Positions 1-11,900 of a stretch of DNA of 64,000 nt are shown here, in pieces. Position 1 is the stretch's first letter, and the number at the start of each line of letters is the position of its first letter. The position numbers and the translations under genes are program-made. Source of the stretch: Agrypnia vestita (lineage: Eukaryota > Arthropoda > Insecta > Trichoptera > Phryganeidae); the NCBI GenBank assembly GCA_016648135.1, contig JADDOH010023673.1:62001-126000 (forward strand). The letters run 5' to 3'. The notes beneath the pieces were generated by a model. It had not been told where the DNA came from. It searched no databases and saw only the letters and a program-made list of their open reading frames with translations.

Positions 1-83
1 CAATTTGGGGATGGAATAAAGGGGGAGGTTGAAAATGTCGGTATACAACAGTGTAGATTGACATTGAGTTTTATAGGTATTGA
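1..83 (-). mobile_element. Helitron-like family A, 5' end (runs off the window)
   Basis: Read on the minus strand, this starts at 83 with TCAATACCTATAAAACTC. The same start recurs at 24764, 28349, 44061 and 59180 (consensus TCTATACCTATAAAACTCAA). A primer-like stretch giving a 'tacactgttg' core follows, then a C-rich tract, as in the other copies. The rest of the element lies left of the window. Classification rests on the TC start plus the 3' stem-loop and CTAG end seen in sibling copies. Confidence 0.45.
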
Positions 84-120
84 TAGTACCTATGTGTTGC
101 TTTGACGTCCAACAGACGGT

Positions 121-447
121 TATGTTTTCCAAAAAAAGCTTTTTTTTTAGTGTCATTATAAATATTTTGTTTCATACTAATATACTAAATTCAATGGAAC
201 GTTGGGTTGTGTCAAAATTTCAAAACAACAGTTGAAGAACTTTAGACGGTTTAAGATTTTGGACAATCAAGCATTTACATTTTTCTTAATATAAATAAAT
301 AGTAGGTATATAAAAACAAAGTAGGTATACAAAAACATCCTCGTATTTGAATGCAGCGTTGTGCCAAGATTTCAAAGCATTTAGTGAAGAACTCTCAGAG
401 ATTAGCGATTTTGTACAAACGAACACTTACATTTTTATTTATACAGA
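121..447 (-). mobile_element. Helitron-like family B, two head-to-tail 5' segments
   Basis: Two diverged copies (about 121-295 and 300-447) share the same order of blocks: 'tttgaatgca', 'gtgccaagatttcaaagcat', 'gtgaagaactctcagag', then 'cacttacatttttatttata'. Read on the minus strand the right copy begins TCTGTATAAATAAAAATGTA. Related copies lie at 8580-8716 (minus) and 24402-24545 (plus). The TC start and AT-rich first 20 bases resemble insect Helitron 5' ends. No 3' terminus is seen here. Confidence 0.4.
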
Positions 448-1429
448 TCTATGTGTAACTTAAAATGGATATGTTAAAAATAGTAAAATAAAATGCTTCC
501 ATACACCTTTTCTTACAATTAGCCTCGCGTCTGTGAGATTTCTATAATTATCTCTGTGGACAAAATCCGGTAATTGTGTTCTCAGAACATACATATATAT
601 ATAAACATATTGTTCAAAAATTTGATAGTGTGTGGATTTCCTCTGACATTTCATTAAAGTTCTTCAGTGAGGACTGAGATTTGGACTTCTTCCTGAATGG
701 CAGTCTGATTATTCCTCATCCTTTTGTATCATGTTCTTGTTTGTGGTGATTTGCAATAATTTTTTCTGATAAATTCTGTTAAAAGTTTTATTTTGCATTT
801 CTAATAATTTTTTCATGACATTAGAAAAATAAAATGCTGCTGCACTAGTTTACATGAGGAGAAATAATACAACAACACAGATCTAATTAAATCAATGGGA
901 ATGTTACAATGAATTGAATGGCCATTGAAAGTGGAAAATGATTATATATATCCCATAGAACAGCGCAATAATATCTAACTAGCAGTTGAGCAATCGGCTG
1001 TTACCGATCGCTTTCTGCTAGGCCCTGTGGACGGCTGTCTGGTAGCTATAGTAGCCACTGCGCGGCTATTGATGGCCGCTGCGCGACCATTGCTATTTGC
1101 CTGCTGCTTGACAGTGTGGTCGGCTGAAACGGACTAATACAATATTTGAGGGGTATAAAAATAATATCCACTTCAACAAATCAACCCCCATGGATGTGTC
1201 ATGTGACAAAATAGCCGCTTCACAACAAATTGTGAGTTGATATCGATTTTGGACTGAAACATCTTGGCGAATACAGCAATATCCAATTATGTAAATAGCA
1301 AAAGGTGTAATGTCCATTATTTGGAGACAAACACAAATATCAATGGAAGCCGGAATAGTTCCCGGTACTGGGATATGTGTACTTTTTCTGTGTATCATTA
1401 TTTTTGGTTCGTCTGATTGTTTTAAATAT
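448..1429. other. unassigned stretch
   Basis: No recognisable gene or element. AT-rich to about 980, then mixed composition with several CpGs at 990-1110. A TATA-like 'gggtataaaaa' sits near 1150. Open frames on both strands here have no recognisable domain. Confidence 0.3.
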
Positions 1430-1640
1430 AAATGTCCTCCGCAGCTTCGGGGTTCCCCGAGGCTCTGTTGTCTGCCGCGAAAATGCCTAAGCGCCACCAC
1501 TGAAGCTGATGACGCGATAGCGCCTCCACCCACCTCCCACCCCCCCGGCGGTCGCGCCCCTCTATTGTGGGCCCCGCGACTCCTCACCGCGGGCGCAGAT
1601 CGAACTCGGCAGCGCTGCACGGGCGCGCGATAAAGTTGTG
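1430..1640. promoter_or_regulatory. small GC/CpG-rich island
   Basis: About 200 bases of GC-rich sequence with many CpG dinucleotides, sharply bounded by AT-rich DNA on both sides. 'cctccgcag' at its left edge resembles a plus-strand splice acceptor. On the minus strand 'cgcggtgagga' near its right part resembles a donor. Either could mark a host first exon or promoter, but no protein domain is recognisable in any frame. A GC-rich mobile element fragment is an alternative. Confidence 0.25.
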
Positions 1641-2162
1641 AATGATATGAACACGGCGGAAGGTGTCAAAGCGACTCCATTACTCCAGGAACTACTCTGT
1701 ACATCCTTTCACATCTTTTCTTTAATCTTTTCAGGTGCACAATATGAAATAGGCGCCATTGTAATGGATACATACTTAATATTATGAATAAAAATTTCGT
1801 ACCGTGGTACGTGTGTAGGCACCCATTTACATTCTTATAACATTAAAATAAAATAATAGTATATTTTTTGAGCCGTTTTAATTTAACTTTTATTTTTAAT
1901 GGACCCTTTTCTTTTTCTATAAAATAATCACGATAAAAATAAATAAAAAAATTGTTTGTCATAGATAAATATCCTCTGTTTATTTATATATAACAAACAA
2001 TTATTATCTTTGTACAATTAAATAATAAATACTGTAATTAAAGTAAATTCTTGCTTATGCGTCGCGTGGCCGGTCGTTTGATCGGAGGCAATATTTACTG
2101 AAATATAATAATTTATTCGTCTGTCCGTCGGTCCGCAAATTCGTAGTTTGCTGGAATTAAAA
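1641..2162. other. unassigned AT-rich stretch
   Basis: AT-rich with a short GC-richer patch near 2058-2090 ('gtcgcgtggccggtcgtttg') that resembles sequence at 3900-3925. No gene seen. Confidence 0.3.
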
Positions 2163-2952
2163 CTTTAGATCAGTGTTTCCCAATTTATGGGTCGCGAGCG
2201 GGTATTAGGTGGGTCGCAGTCACAACACCGCGCAACTCGTCTAGTCCGGGTCGTGTCGTATTTATTATAGATAAGGAAGTGCATCCAGATATCAATGTAG
2301 TGTCTGCAATTTTCACTCATTTAACAGAGTTAAAAAATAACTTTTAGGCCAACTTCGACGAAGAAATGAAAAAGTTCAACAGGATAAACTGAATTTAAAA
2401 TCCATTTCAAGACAACATACCGACTGAAATGTCAATAAAAGCAAGTAAAGAGCTTATTGATTTATCAGAAGATACGTCGCTGAAAAGTACTTTTAATCGC
2501 AAGCAATTAGCAAAATTCTAGCTTTCAGTTGCTGACACTTATCCCTGTTTGTCTGACGGAGCCATGAAAGTCCTCCTCCCCTTCACTACCTCATGCTTAT
2601 GTAAAGTGGAATTTTCTGCCGTGGTTTCTATTAAGACTAAATACAGAAATAAATTGGACGTATCGAATTCACAGCGATTAAAAATGACTAAAATTGAAGT
2701 CAACGCTAATGCTGTTATGACAAATAAAAGGCAAAAAAATTCATCCTTCTCATTAAAATATTACATATTAACATTTTTCGTAATTAAAAATTTCGATTAT
2801 ATTTGGAAATTTGTCTTTTTTTCTTAATTGAACAGTCTTTCGTATGGTTACAATATGAATTGGAAAAATGTGAGGCAGGAGGTGGGTCCCGAAAATTTTC
2901 TTTTTTTTGGTGGGTTCCGGTCCTGTCAACTTGGGGAACCACTGCTTTAGAT
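2163..2952 (+). mobile_element. hAT element, deletion derivative, with 8-bp target duplication
   Basis: The element proper is 2171-2944 (774 bp). It begins CAGTGTTTCCCAA and ends, read inward on the other strand, CAGTGGTTCCCCAA. It is flanked by a perfect 8-bp direct repeat CTTTAGAT (2163-2170 and 2945-2952), the hAT signature. Inside is only the C-terminal part of a transposase (see the pseudogene entry), so this copy is non-autonomous. Confidence 0.85.
2340..2800 (+). pseudogene. hAT transposase C-terminal remnant (ZBED5/Buster-like)
   Basis: A decayed coding tract on the plus strand. From about 2430 it reads a stretch beginning SIKASKELIDLSED, is interrupted by a stop near 2520, then continues in an open segment at 2549-2827. 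That segment contains LLPFTTSCLCKVEFSA and IKTKYRNKLDVSNSQRLK, the C-terminal dimerisation region typical of hAT transposases of the ZBED5 type, where the usual motif is a Phe-Thr-Thr run followed by a Cys-Glu and then a basic IKTKYRN segment. The BED zinc finger, catalytic core and most of the protein are missing. The final residues run into AT-rich noise. Not functional. Confidence 0.75.
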
Positions 2953-4383
2953 AATTAGAGTGTGACACACAATCATTGCGCGGCTCAAGCAATACACAAA
3001 GGTCGAAATTTTTTAATGTTAATATTTTAATACATTTATATAGCTTGAGATTCAAGCAAATGGTCAATCAAAAAAAAAAAGTTTTTCTATTCATGAATTT
3101 TCACGGGTACACGGCTGGTGTTTGTTAAAATGCGGGGCAAGCCAGAGAGCCATTTAAGGGATGCCTTGTATTTTCTCTGTTCGCAAGTAATATGTACGTT
3201 AGACAAATACTGAGATTTTATACCAATGCAGATTTTTGTCGAGACGTTTCTAAATGTTACTTTGATTTAAACAATCAACATTCCAGAATGTTCCAGGTTA
3301 CTTGGTGACAGTGTATGATTGTCGAACACGCAATAATCATGTTCTGCTGATCGCGTAACAGGTAGCCGATTCCCCGAAATGGCCCGCGCGGTAGGAATAG
3401 CTGAGTAGTGGTTGTGTGATGACCTAACTTTTCTACGAAAAGTGGACGAGTCGAAGATTGCTTGGCCAGGCAGCATTACGTAATAAAACAACATTCAGAG
3501 AGCCTCTTCAAAATAATTCTGCTTATTTTTATTCGATTTTAATGTAGCAATTAACGTAATTGGTACTGAATATTCAAATTATTAGCGAGTCGACAAACAT
3601 GTTTTGCTGATTTTACCATTATTAATGAACCACCATAACATCATATTATAGGGTTGTTTGTATATGGACGTACTGTATTACCTGTGATTTCAATTTAATT
3701 TAACGTGTTTTTTATTATGCAATTTTATTGGTATAAACTCATTTTTTTGTGCATAAAGTACTGAAATTTCATAAATTAAAAATTACTCCAGTAAATATGT
3801 ATATAAACGATATAAATAAACGAATTTAGATCAAAATAAATAAAAAAAAATAACACTTGCATATAAAATTATGTAATTACGGTGAATCCTTGGTAATGTG
3901 TCGCGCGGCTGGCCGTTTGTTCCGGGGAAATCCTGACTACGTTTGTCAAAATGCGGGACAAGCGATTGGTTAAGACCTCATCGTCCTGAATCACCTCAGT
4001 ATATTATTTGTGGGCCGCAGTAAACAAAATGATGGTGTTTCATTGTTGCTTTAAGGCGCGTTTCACCGGATTTAATCGTGAGGTCTATTTTCATGTCAAG
4101 GTTACGAAGTTATGACAGGGTTTTTGAATAGCTTAGACTTGACTTTTATTGTTTGATTTCTTCCAGGTGTGATCCTTAAGTTGACCTCTTAATACTCTCC
4201 TCGCATTATCAAAAGTTGGATGGTTACTTAACTTAGTTTTTCTTAATTTCTTTATAACTTTCATTTTCTCAATATCACAAACTAAAGAATTTCAATTCCG
4301 AGAAAACATTTACGAATAATAAACACATCTTATCAAATACATAGATTTCCAAATTCTGTATTAAAGTTAATTATTATTTATAT
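2953..4383. repeat. unassigned AT-rich stretch with scraps of an 'aatgcggggcaagcg' repeat
   Basis: Two diverged scraps, at about 3105-3180 and 3895-3985, share 'aaaatgcgg(g)gcaagc' followed by 'atttaagg'- or 'ttaagacc'-type sequence. A third lies at 42846-42990. No coding potential is evident in the rest. Confidence 0.35.
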
Positions 4384-4416
4384 CTGATGATGAGAGGAAC
4401 TACTCCTCTCGAAACT
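4384..4416 (+). ncRNA. hammerhead-ribozyme-like motif
   Basis: CTGATGA (4384-4390), then a 7-bp hairpin (GAGAGGA at 4392-4398 with TCCTCTC at 4404-4410), then GAAAC (4411-4415). This is the core plus stem II of a type I hammerhead ribozyme. One extra base lies between CTGATGA and the stem, as in most motifs of this window. Motifs of this kind are known from the 3' regions of Penelope-like retroelements. The sequence matches the decayed motif at 29587. Stem I and the cleavage site were not modelled. Confidence 0.55.
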
Positions 4417-5691
4417 GTATTGGTGATAAATAACTTTAATATCGTGTGTTTCATACAAAGTGTACATAAAAAATGCACCATTAAAAGAGTGCAAAATTAT
4501 TCAATGGCGATTTTATTTTAATTAAAAAAATCATTTGATGATCAAATCGTGATGGATTGAATATACCTGAAAGATTATTAAATACTTTAAATGATTAACT
4601 GCATATTTCCCGTAAACTTTTTATGACGTATCTATATACACTGGACTAGGCGATTACCCATGTGGTAAAAGTACTGGCAGTAGAACCCGTATTGAAAGCT
4701 GAGAAGTGGTACTAGGGTGATCATCAAAAGTAATGCACGTATTAACTATATATACAAGACAGATGAGAAGAAAAGAGAGTTAAAAAAGATTGTAAAAATA
4801 AGAGACAGAATAGAAGTTAAAGTAGCAGCAAGCTTCAAATGCTTATTTATTTTTTACAGCTTTACAAGTTTTATTAAATATTTCGTGTTGTCCGCTCACT
4901 CATTTTGATGTTTCCATCACAAAGGAACCTAATAAGAAAACTCTGGCTGTAGGTATTATTAAAACGGATAATTGAATTATTTACACTTTTTGTCATGTCT
5001 ATTAACAATTAATTGAATAATTTACACCTGTTATCAGGTCTGTAACACCTCTTAACAGATCTATTAACAAAGCTGGTGAATAATGGCCATTTCTGGGATT
5101 AATTCCCATTACCAAACCCATCCTCGCTGAGACAATGGGAATTAATTCAGACCATGGTAGTTCCACACCCACTGCGGTCAAGGCCAACTAGATTACTGTC
5201 CGCTGCGCTCAACGTTTTATAGTCATCGGTGATCTGATGAAAACCTTTAGATGATATTTAGTAGTTTAGTAAACTCTCTATTGTTTTTTTTCCAAATCAC
5301 TCGATAATTTGTCGGTTTAATTTATTTTACGATATGCAATGTGAATTAATTAATGATCAGTAGATATTTCTAGCCAATGGAAATGGCATCGAATGATTTT
5401 TTTTTTAATATTTTGAGGTAGTCGCTGAAATATTTTTGAAAAAAAAAGCATAACCAATGTAATTTTAAAGGTGGATATATTATCGAATTGGATAGAAAAT
5501 GATTGAAAACTGGCAACATTTTATCAAGTTTGTTAATTTACTAAGGGTGCAGCCTTAATTTCATGAAAATTTGTGATCACTTAATATCAATGAAAAAATA
5601 TTTGATGCATTAACTTAGTAGTTAGATATTTAAACAGTTATTATAAAATAATTTTGTCTTGAGTTTTATTGACATTTTTATTGACCAATCG
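4417..5691. other. unassigned AT-rich stretch with a foldback
   Basis: No gene recognised. An imperfect foldback lies at about 5080-5160 around 'attaattcccatt' and 'aatgggaattaat'. The remainder is AT-rich with homopolymer runs. Confidence 0.3.
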
Positions 5692-5719
5692 GTTTCGGAA
5701 CAATGCTTCCCTTCATCAA
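5692..5719 (-). ncRNA. degenerate hammerhead-like motif
   Basis: Read on the minus strand: TTGATGA, one base, a GGAA/TTCC stem around a 'gcattg' loop, then GAAAC. The first core base is T instead of C, which would be expected to abolish cleavage. Probably a decayed Penelope-type 3' end. Confidence 0.4.
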
Positions 5720-6155
5720 AATTGTAGGTATCTTTGGATTAACAGCGAAACTAATGTTCTAATGAACCAATGTTCTTCCTAGTCCATTTGGGATAAAATA
5801 AATGTGAAATAGCTGGACTCGTGTACAATAATAATAATTTTGAATTTTCATCCGCAACCGTAACTCAAATCCAATGGCTGAACTCATCCAGTTTTCAAAA
5901 TTAGTATGATTTCAAATAGTACACTTAAAGGTTTATATTTTAGATTGATTTTCCAATACACTTTTGGTTTTGACTAATCAATATATAACTAATAATTAAT
6001 AATTACTTAATGTAAGTTGAATTCAAAAATAAAAAAAGTCCTTCATCGTTGACAGGTTATAGCTATTTAATATTAATTATTGAATAAAGTAAAACATATG
6101 CATACGAAAAGTTCGCAAATTATCAGGTGCTCACGTTTTCTGACCAACAATTATA
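5720..6155. other. unassigned AT-rich stretch
   Basis: Nothing recognised; AT-rich, no repeat partner noticed in the window. Confidence 0.25.
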
Positions 6156-6449
6156 ATGCGACAATTCGAGAAATGTGTTATTGTTTCATGTGCTTTGTAC
6201 ATTTTATGTTCCTGTAAATTAAAAACCACACATAATTTAAAATCCTCGGAAAACATCGTGTTCTTGCCGGGAGTTGGACATCAAAAGTTGCGAGTGGAAG
6301 AAGTGTCAGAGCGAGTTGATGTCCAGCAGCTGCTAATAAAGCTCGATTGGCCAGCTCTGCTCGTGCGCTCCAGCAGAGACAGTTCCTGGTCTCCCGTCAG
6401 TCCCGATATCTGGTCGCCCCATCTCCTGCCACCCACGCCGAGAAATTGA
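6156..6449 (+). CDS. hypothetical small protein with possible signal peptide
   Basis: A 97-residue open frame from ATG at 6156. Residues 6-21 (KCVIVSCALYILCSCK) are hydrophobic and could act as a signal peptide. The rest is polar with a Pro/Trp/Ser-rich tail ending PHLLPPTPRN. The 3' half (6260-6450) is clearly GC-richer than its surroundings, which is unusual for random ORFs in this DNA and could mean an exon or an exapted repeat. No family is recognised, no dibasic-amide neuropeptide pattern is seen, and no splice partners were found. Equally it may be a chance frame through a GC-rich repeat fragment. Confidence 0.2.
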   Translation: MRQFEKCVIVSCALYILCSCKLKTTHNLKSSENIVFLPGVGHQKLRVEEVSERVDVQQLLIKLDWPALLVRSSRDSSWSPVSPDIWSPHLLPPTPRN

Positions 6450-7926
6450 TATACTTGAAGGCGTTTTCCCTTTGTGCTCTGTTTACATCCTCTTATCCCA
6501 GCGACGCGACGGTATTCGCTCAAACGTACACGCAACTTGTGCAATTGGCAGTTAAGTGCAACGGATATATCACACTTCAATACAATTTACATTATTACAG
6601 CATCTGAACCGTATTTAAGTACCTGTGACTAGGGAATGCAATGCCGATCCCGCGAGAACTCGAGGCATTTTACGAGAGCAATCCCGAACCGAAAAATCGG
6701 ACGAGATTATCGGGATTGATCAGCATTTTTCATGTTTTGTATGTTTAATTGTATACGTCTATAGCGGTTTTAGTAAGTACTTAAAACTTGTGTTCACGTC
6801 ACATTCAAATAATGAAAATAGCTTTTTAATAATATTTGCTGTATTTTATCAACCTAACACAGTAATAAAAACTACTAGTAGTTAGTAGTTTTTACTCTAC
6901 TACATTAACAGATTGATGTTTGAAAATACACCTACAAAAACTTTAATGCGATGATTAATAATGAACATTTTATTAAAATTCCTGACATAAAAATGCAAGG
7001 CACTGTCATTAATTGCTATTCAGCTCTATAAACAAACAAAAAAATCATTCATTAATTTTACAAAATCACTTCAATTACACAATATGCAATATAAATACTA
7101 GGCCTAATGAAGATGTTTCTTTTCTCGCCAAAATTGAAACATTTTAAACGCAATTATAGCATGTCTATATAGATCATTCCAAAATTTTTCTTGAAATAAT
7201 AAATTGGTTTTATCAGCAAATTTAATCATTTTACCCTCGCGGTAATCCCATTTCACACATTTTAATTAATATAGAAAAGGCTCCGGTCCTGACACTCCCT
7301 TGTGGGATTCCCAAAGTGATTATTTATCGCTGACTTGTTACCTACTCATTTCTCACTTTTTATTGCTTTTACGACAGACAGCTTGTAAACCGATTAAAGG
7401 CTACTACTCTAATACCCAAGGCTTCAAACAAATGCTCAGGATTAGGGAATGAAACAGTATCAAATGTTCCGGCTAGATCCAAGAAGAAACCAATACAATA
7501 TTATCTTAAAAAAGGCTAAAATAATCTTCTATGGAAGTGAAACTTCCAAATCAGTTTTTATTTAAGAATTCATACAATTTTGTGACTAAAAATGATGCTT
7601 GAAAATGATTATTGTATTTCAAAGGATGTAGAAATTACACAAAAAAGGACCATCGCGTCCTAAGACTACATCGTTGTGAAACAAAATTAAAGGCAGAACG
7701 CAATAATGGGTAGACTACTGCAATACTGCAATACTAGACACAGGTCGGCAGAAGAAGAAGATAAAAAGTACATTAAAATTAAGTGTTTCAAATGTAAAAT
7801 GACAAAAGTTTTGAAGCTTAATAATTTGGATGCAGAAGCAATTGGATCAACGCACCCATCCTAGGACGGGTAAAAGGTTATTATTGTTTTAGCTTCCACT
7901 TTGACCTATAAAATAATTATTTAGTA
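6450..7926. other. unassigned stretch with one short perfect palindrome
   Basis: No gene or element recognised. At 6867-6893 an 11-bp perfect inverted repeat (AAAAACTACTA / TAGTAGTTTTT) surrounds a 5-base loop. Confidence 0.3.
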
Positions 7927-8550
7927 CAAGCTGTACCTACCCGGCGTTGCACGGGTTAAGTAAGGTACGATCGATAATCCTGAAATTATGCAGAGCATTG
8001 GTTTGTATGTTCCTGATAATTACATTAGACATCGTTAGCATAGATTGTTTCACGTTCCAATATACAGGACCAACCTGCCGATGGTTATGCCTGTCGGAAG
8101 AGCCACAGCTATGCTGAACAAAATCGCTTTGGGTATTGATATATTCCATGTGTCTGAGGGGGTTTCCCGAAGCGAGATTCTCCTACACCTTTGATATGAA
8201 TGAATTTATATACGTTTGATATTTTGTTGTTTTTATATTATCTCACTTTTTAATAATATTTACGATTTGAACATAATGTACCGTTTGTAATGTAAATGTT
8301 ATGTTATAAATAAATAAATTGAAAATTGAAAAATAAATTGAAATTGAAAAATTGAAATTGAAATTAAATTAAAAATGAGTTTGTGGAGGGGGAAAGAAAG
8401 ATTCCATTGTTTTGCAAAGTCTCCAATAAAAACAATGTTTGCATTTAATCTAGGTTGGGATATATGGGATGTCCATGTCGTTTACCTGCTAGGTTCTGAA
8501 GAATAAGTATGCAAAATTTCAGGTCGGCAACGGTGTTGATTTGTACAAGA
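7927..8550 (-). mobile_element. Helitron-like family A, 3' half with an inserted segment
   Basis: Read on the minus strand the 3' end is CCCGTGCAACGCCGGG (a GC stem-loop) followed closely by CAGCTTG|T at 7927, the CTRR-type end expected of Helitrons in a slightly altered form. The subterminal block 'ttccattgttttgcaaag' (8390-8418) matches the copy at 58515. The repeat block 'gaagaataagtatgcaaaatttc' (8498-8520) is the family minisatellite. About 410 bases (7965-8378) between the stem-loop and the subterminal block are absent from sibling copies and look like a later insertion. The 5' end is not seen. Confidence 0.5.
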
Positions 8551-8579
8551 TATATATATATATATAGATATATATATAT

Positions 8580-8716
8580 GTGCTTTTTTCAAATATTTTG
8601 TGGGTATACAAAAACATACTCGTATCTGAATGCTAAAATTTCAAAGCATTCGGTGAAGAACTTTCAGAGATTAGCTATTTTGCACAAACGAACACTTACA
8701 TTTTTATTTATATAGA
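8580..8716 (-). mobile_element. Helitron-like family B 5' end
   Basis: Starts at 8716 on the minus strand with TCTATATAAATAAAAATGTA and carries the family blocks 'caaacgaacacttac', 'ggtgaagaactttcagag' and 'tactcgtatctgaatg'. A (TA)n tract at 8550-8580 abuts it. It matches the copies at 300-447 and 24402-24545. Confidence 0.4.
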
Positions 8717-8837
8717 TATAATATAATAATGACACATATTTTAAGTTCATAGGTAAAAAACAAAGGAAACGTTCGTTATCAATTTATTAAGAAACAAATA
8801 ATTAGATAAAATTATGATAACACTATAGTTACGCAGG

Positions 8838-8945
8838 AACCTAAAGAGAAGAGACGAAGAGAGGCTGGAAGTCTTCGAAATATGGTGCTGGAATAAAACT
8901 AGTTGCACAGAATGAAAACAAAACGATGATCGGAAAGAAAAAAAA
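8838..8945 (+). pseudogene. LINE reverse transcriptase C-terminal scrap
   Basis: Plus-strand reading gives a tract with RRDEERLEVFEMWCW, closely resembling the conserved post-polymerase segment (K-x-D-x-x-R-L-x-x-F-E-M-W-C-W-R) of many insect non-LTR retrotransposons. It hits a stop after a few more residues. No 5' or 3' boundaries are visible. Confidence 0.55.
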
Positions 8946-11900
8946 GTAAGAATCCGTTTTTAAAGACGTAAGTACTTACATGAAATGGAAATGTATCGAT
9001 TGTCCTGCTATTTCCGAATTCGAATTCTATAAACATAGGACAAACTTGGTTGGCTCCTGAAATAAATCTTGACACATTTGTTTGGGCGAGTCTATTATCG
9101 CTACACTAACAATAACATCAAGTAATAGAGAAAAATTGACTTATTCTGAGGACAAACACTAAATGTCGTATTGATTAATAAATTATTTTTAATTGTATTT
9201 TTTTCTCATATTTTTCAATACATTTAAAAAATAATAAATAAAACAGTAATATTTTATGCAGCAATTTTAGCACTTCGAAAATAAAATAATTAAATCAATT
9301 AAAGAAAGAAGATCAAGTATGGGAAAACATTTAACAGAATTTTACTAGAAGAAGTAGATGCCGAAGTTGTTGAACAGAATAGGGAACAATAGGGAGAGCT
9401 GTAGCGGGAGAAAAATAACATTATAATTTAAGAGTTTCTCTAAAAGTCATAAAATAGATTCATTTTACCGTGGTAGTGATTTTATACGTTTTGTGTTAGT
9501 TTTGCAAGTGTAATAAAGTTGTCCTTGGAATGTGTTGTGTTGCGCTGTGCTTAAACAACATAATTATGTTTACCAATGTTGACATTTGAAGTTGGCTATT
9601 TCACCTGCCATGTAGATGCTGTGTGGAATATTTGAATATGTAATAAACACCAAATTCTGACTTCGCCCATGTACTTTACTATAGTTGGCTAGTGAATGCT
9701 CCTTAACCGTTTTTATACAAAGAAAACAAATTTAGGAATTCTTTCACTAACACAGAAAGTTATATTCTTCCGCTAAGTAACCAGCACAGATTCTAAATCC
9801 AAAGTTGTTATAGTCGACTATTTATTTATTTTTAATAACACTTTTTTTTTAAAAAAAAAATCTTACAAAACAAGTAGTTCCTATGCAAAAATACATTACA
9901 GATTACATAACATACATTACTTACGAATTCTTATTGAGAATACTGTACACTAAAATTATCACTATGTTTCTCAATTCATTGTTCTATTTTGTTTTGTCCA
10001 GTTTCATTTTTAGTCTGTCAGGTAGTTTGATAAATAATTAAGGAATTATGTATTTACTATTTTGGAGGTCTCCGCAAAAATTATTTAAAATAAATTAACA
10101 AACTAAAAGCACTTATTTTTTCAATTGATTCAGCAACATTGTAGATTGATATTTTTAAATATTAATTGTATTATTTATTATTATTATTTTTAAATATTGA
10201 AAGGTTTTTCCGAAATATGTAGGTATAACTTATAAAAAATATAAGAAGATACATACAAGTAATACAGTCAATATTTAAAAGCACTCATTTGTATTGGTCT
10301 AGAGTCTACATCGTAATGAATTGGAACAAAAAATATAACAATGAATGAACAATGAAAAACACAATGAGTGTGTACTTAGTCTAAAAAATTATGGATATGT
10401 AATTATTTTTATTTGCATTTTTTTTCTCATATTTTTCGATATATTTAATAATATAATAAACAACTTCAAGAATAAAATTATTAAATCAAACAAAAATTCC
10501 GCAAAGTAATAATTGGAAATGTTGTTGAAGCAGAATTCAGTTTGCTGTAAAAATTTATTTTTTTACAAAATTGTTGAACTTGCAGACTAATTGATACTGT
10601 TATGAATTTATTTAAAAAAAAATTTAATTTCACCATGTATTTATTGTCTGTTAATCACTATTACATAAATATATAAAAAAATTTAATGTATCTTAGATCA
10701 AAAATATTAATAAAAACATATTTTTTACTCTGATAATGATGATGAGTTCTAAATAATAAAATAATTCATTATATTAAAAGTAGTTAGTAAATAAGTAAGT
10801 TAATATCGCTGCCTGAAAATTGTTGCACTTGAGTTAAATCGTGCTGACCGTCGATGGCGTGTATTCGGACGATACACGTGGAACGACAAATCTATTTCTC
10901 GCAGCAGAGCATCTTGACATCACTTGTCGTCGATGGCCGAACATTCAATTGCCTCAGTTTTCCCTCAATCTTACAGTGGTAGCGTTTGTCAACACCCTTC
11001 AGTACTGCATTAACAAATTCATTTTCACCGTAAATCGCCTAACGCCTGAGAGATGGTTCTCGGAGTAATATTTTAACATTATTATATTTTTTATTAATGT
11101 TTATGCGCGTACTGACAATATATACGACTTAAAATTTTAATGTTTGTATTTCGGTAGTTAGACGTTTTTAGGTATTGAAATTCAACGCATATTTTATACG
11201 AACCTTATGGGTGTGTAATGTGTGTAAATGGATTTGATTATCGATTCACGACATTTAGCTGGAGACATGTCACAGCGTCTTCAGGAGAGTGCCCTCTCGC
11301 CGCGGATGTCAAGGACGTACTGATTATTTTTTGCGCGGCCGTACGCGCTAAGTGGAGGACTATCCCATAAAACAGATCCAATAATCACATATATGACGTT
11401 CCCAGCAATAAAGCGCATTTCTCTACATCACAGGTTTTACTGACCACAGAAATAATTTTCAGCCCTAATAGTTCCATATCTCGCATGTTAGGTAGTATGA
11501 AAAACAGCATGCCCAGGAGTACCTATACAAAGTTACATGTGAATCTGGAGCTTTCTACATAGGGACCAAATGAAAAAAAAACCAAATGAAAAAAAAAGAC
11601 AATAAATCGGCAATTTGCAAACATACATCCAAAGGAAATCTTAAGTCATTGTATCAGATTTGATAAAACGAAAATCCTGTTGACTGAACCGCATCTATAC
11701 CTAGATTTGTTAACCCGGCATGAATGAGGTGAGAAATTATTTCACCAGCTACGAGGTGGGTATAAACTTTACTGCCTAATTTTTGATACTGTGATTGTAT
11801 ATAAAGTATTTTTTACATAGGATATTAACAATAGTATCTATTCAACAAGATGAGTTGATGAAATACTATGTTTAAGGTTGAAAAGAATTTTTTTATTATT

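Noticed and set aside
1093..1620. 175-codon minus-strand open frame
   Set aside because: Its second half crosses AT-rich DNA without domain character and its first half is composition-driven; an overlapping plus-strand frame is equally open.
1310..1633. Plus-strand frame with a hydrophobic segment then Cys-rich residues
   Set aside because: Spans an abrupt composition boundary; the hydrophobic part and the Cys part come from different sequence types, so a chance fusion is more likely than a secreted peptide.
10841..11068. 75-codon plus-strand frame
   Set aside because: No motif, no homologous copy in the window, and no support from splice signals.
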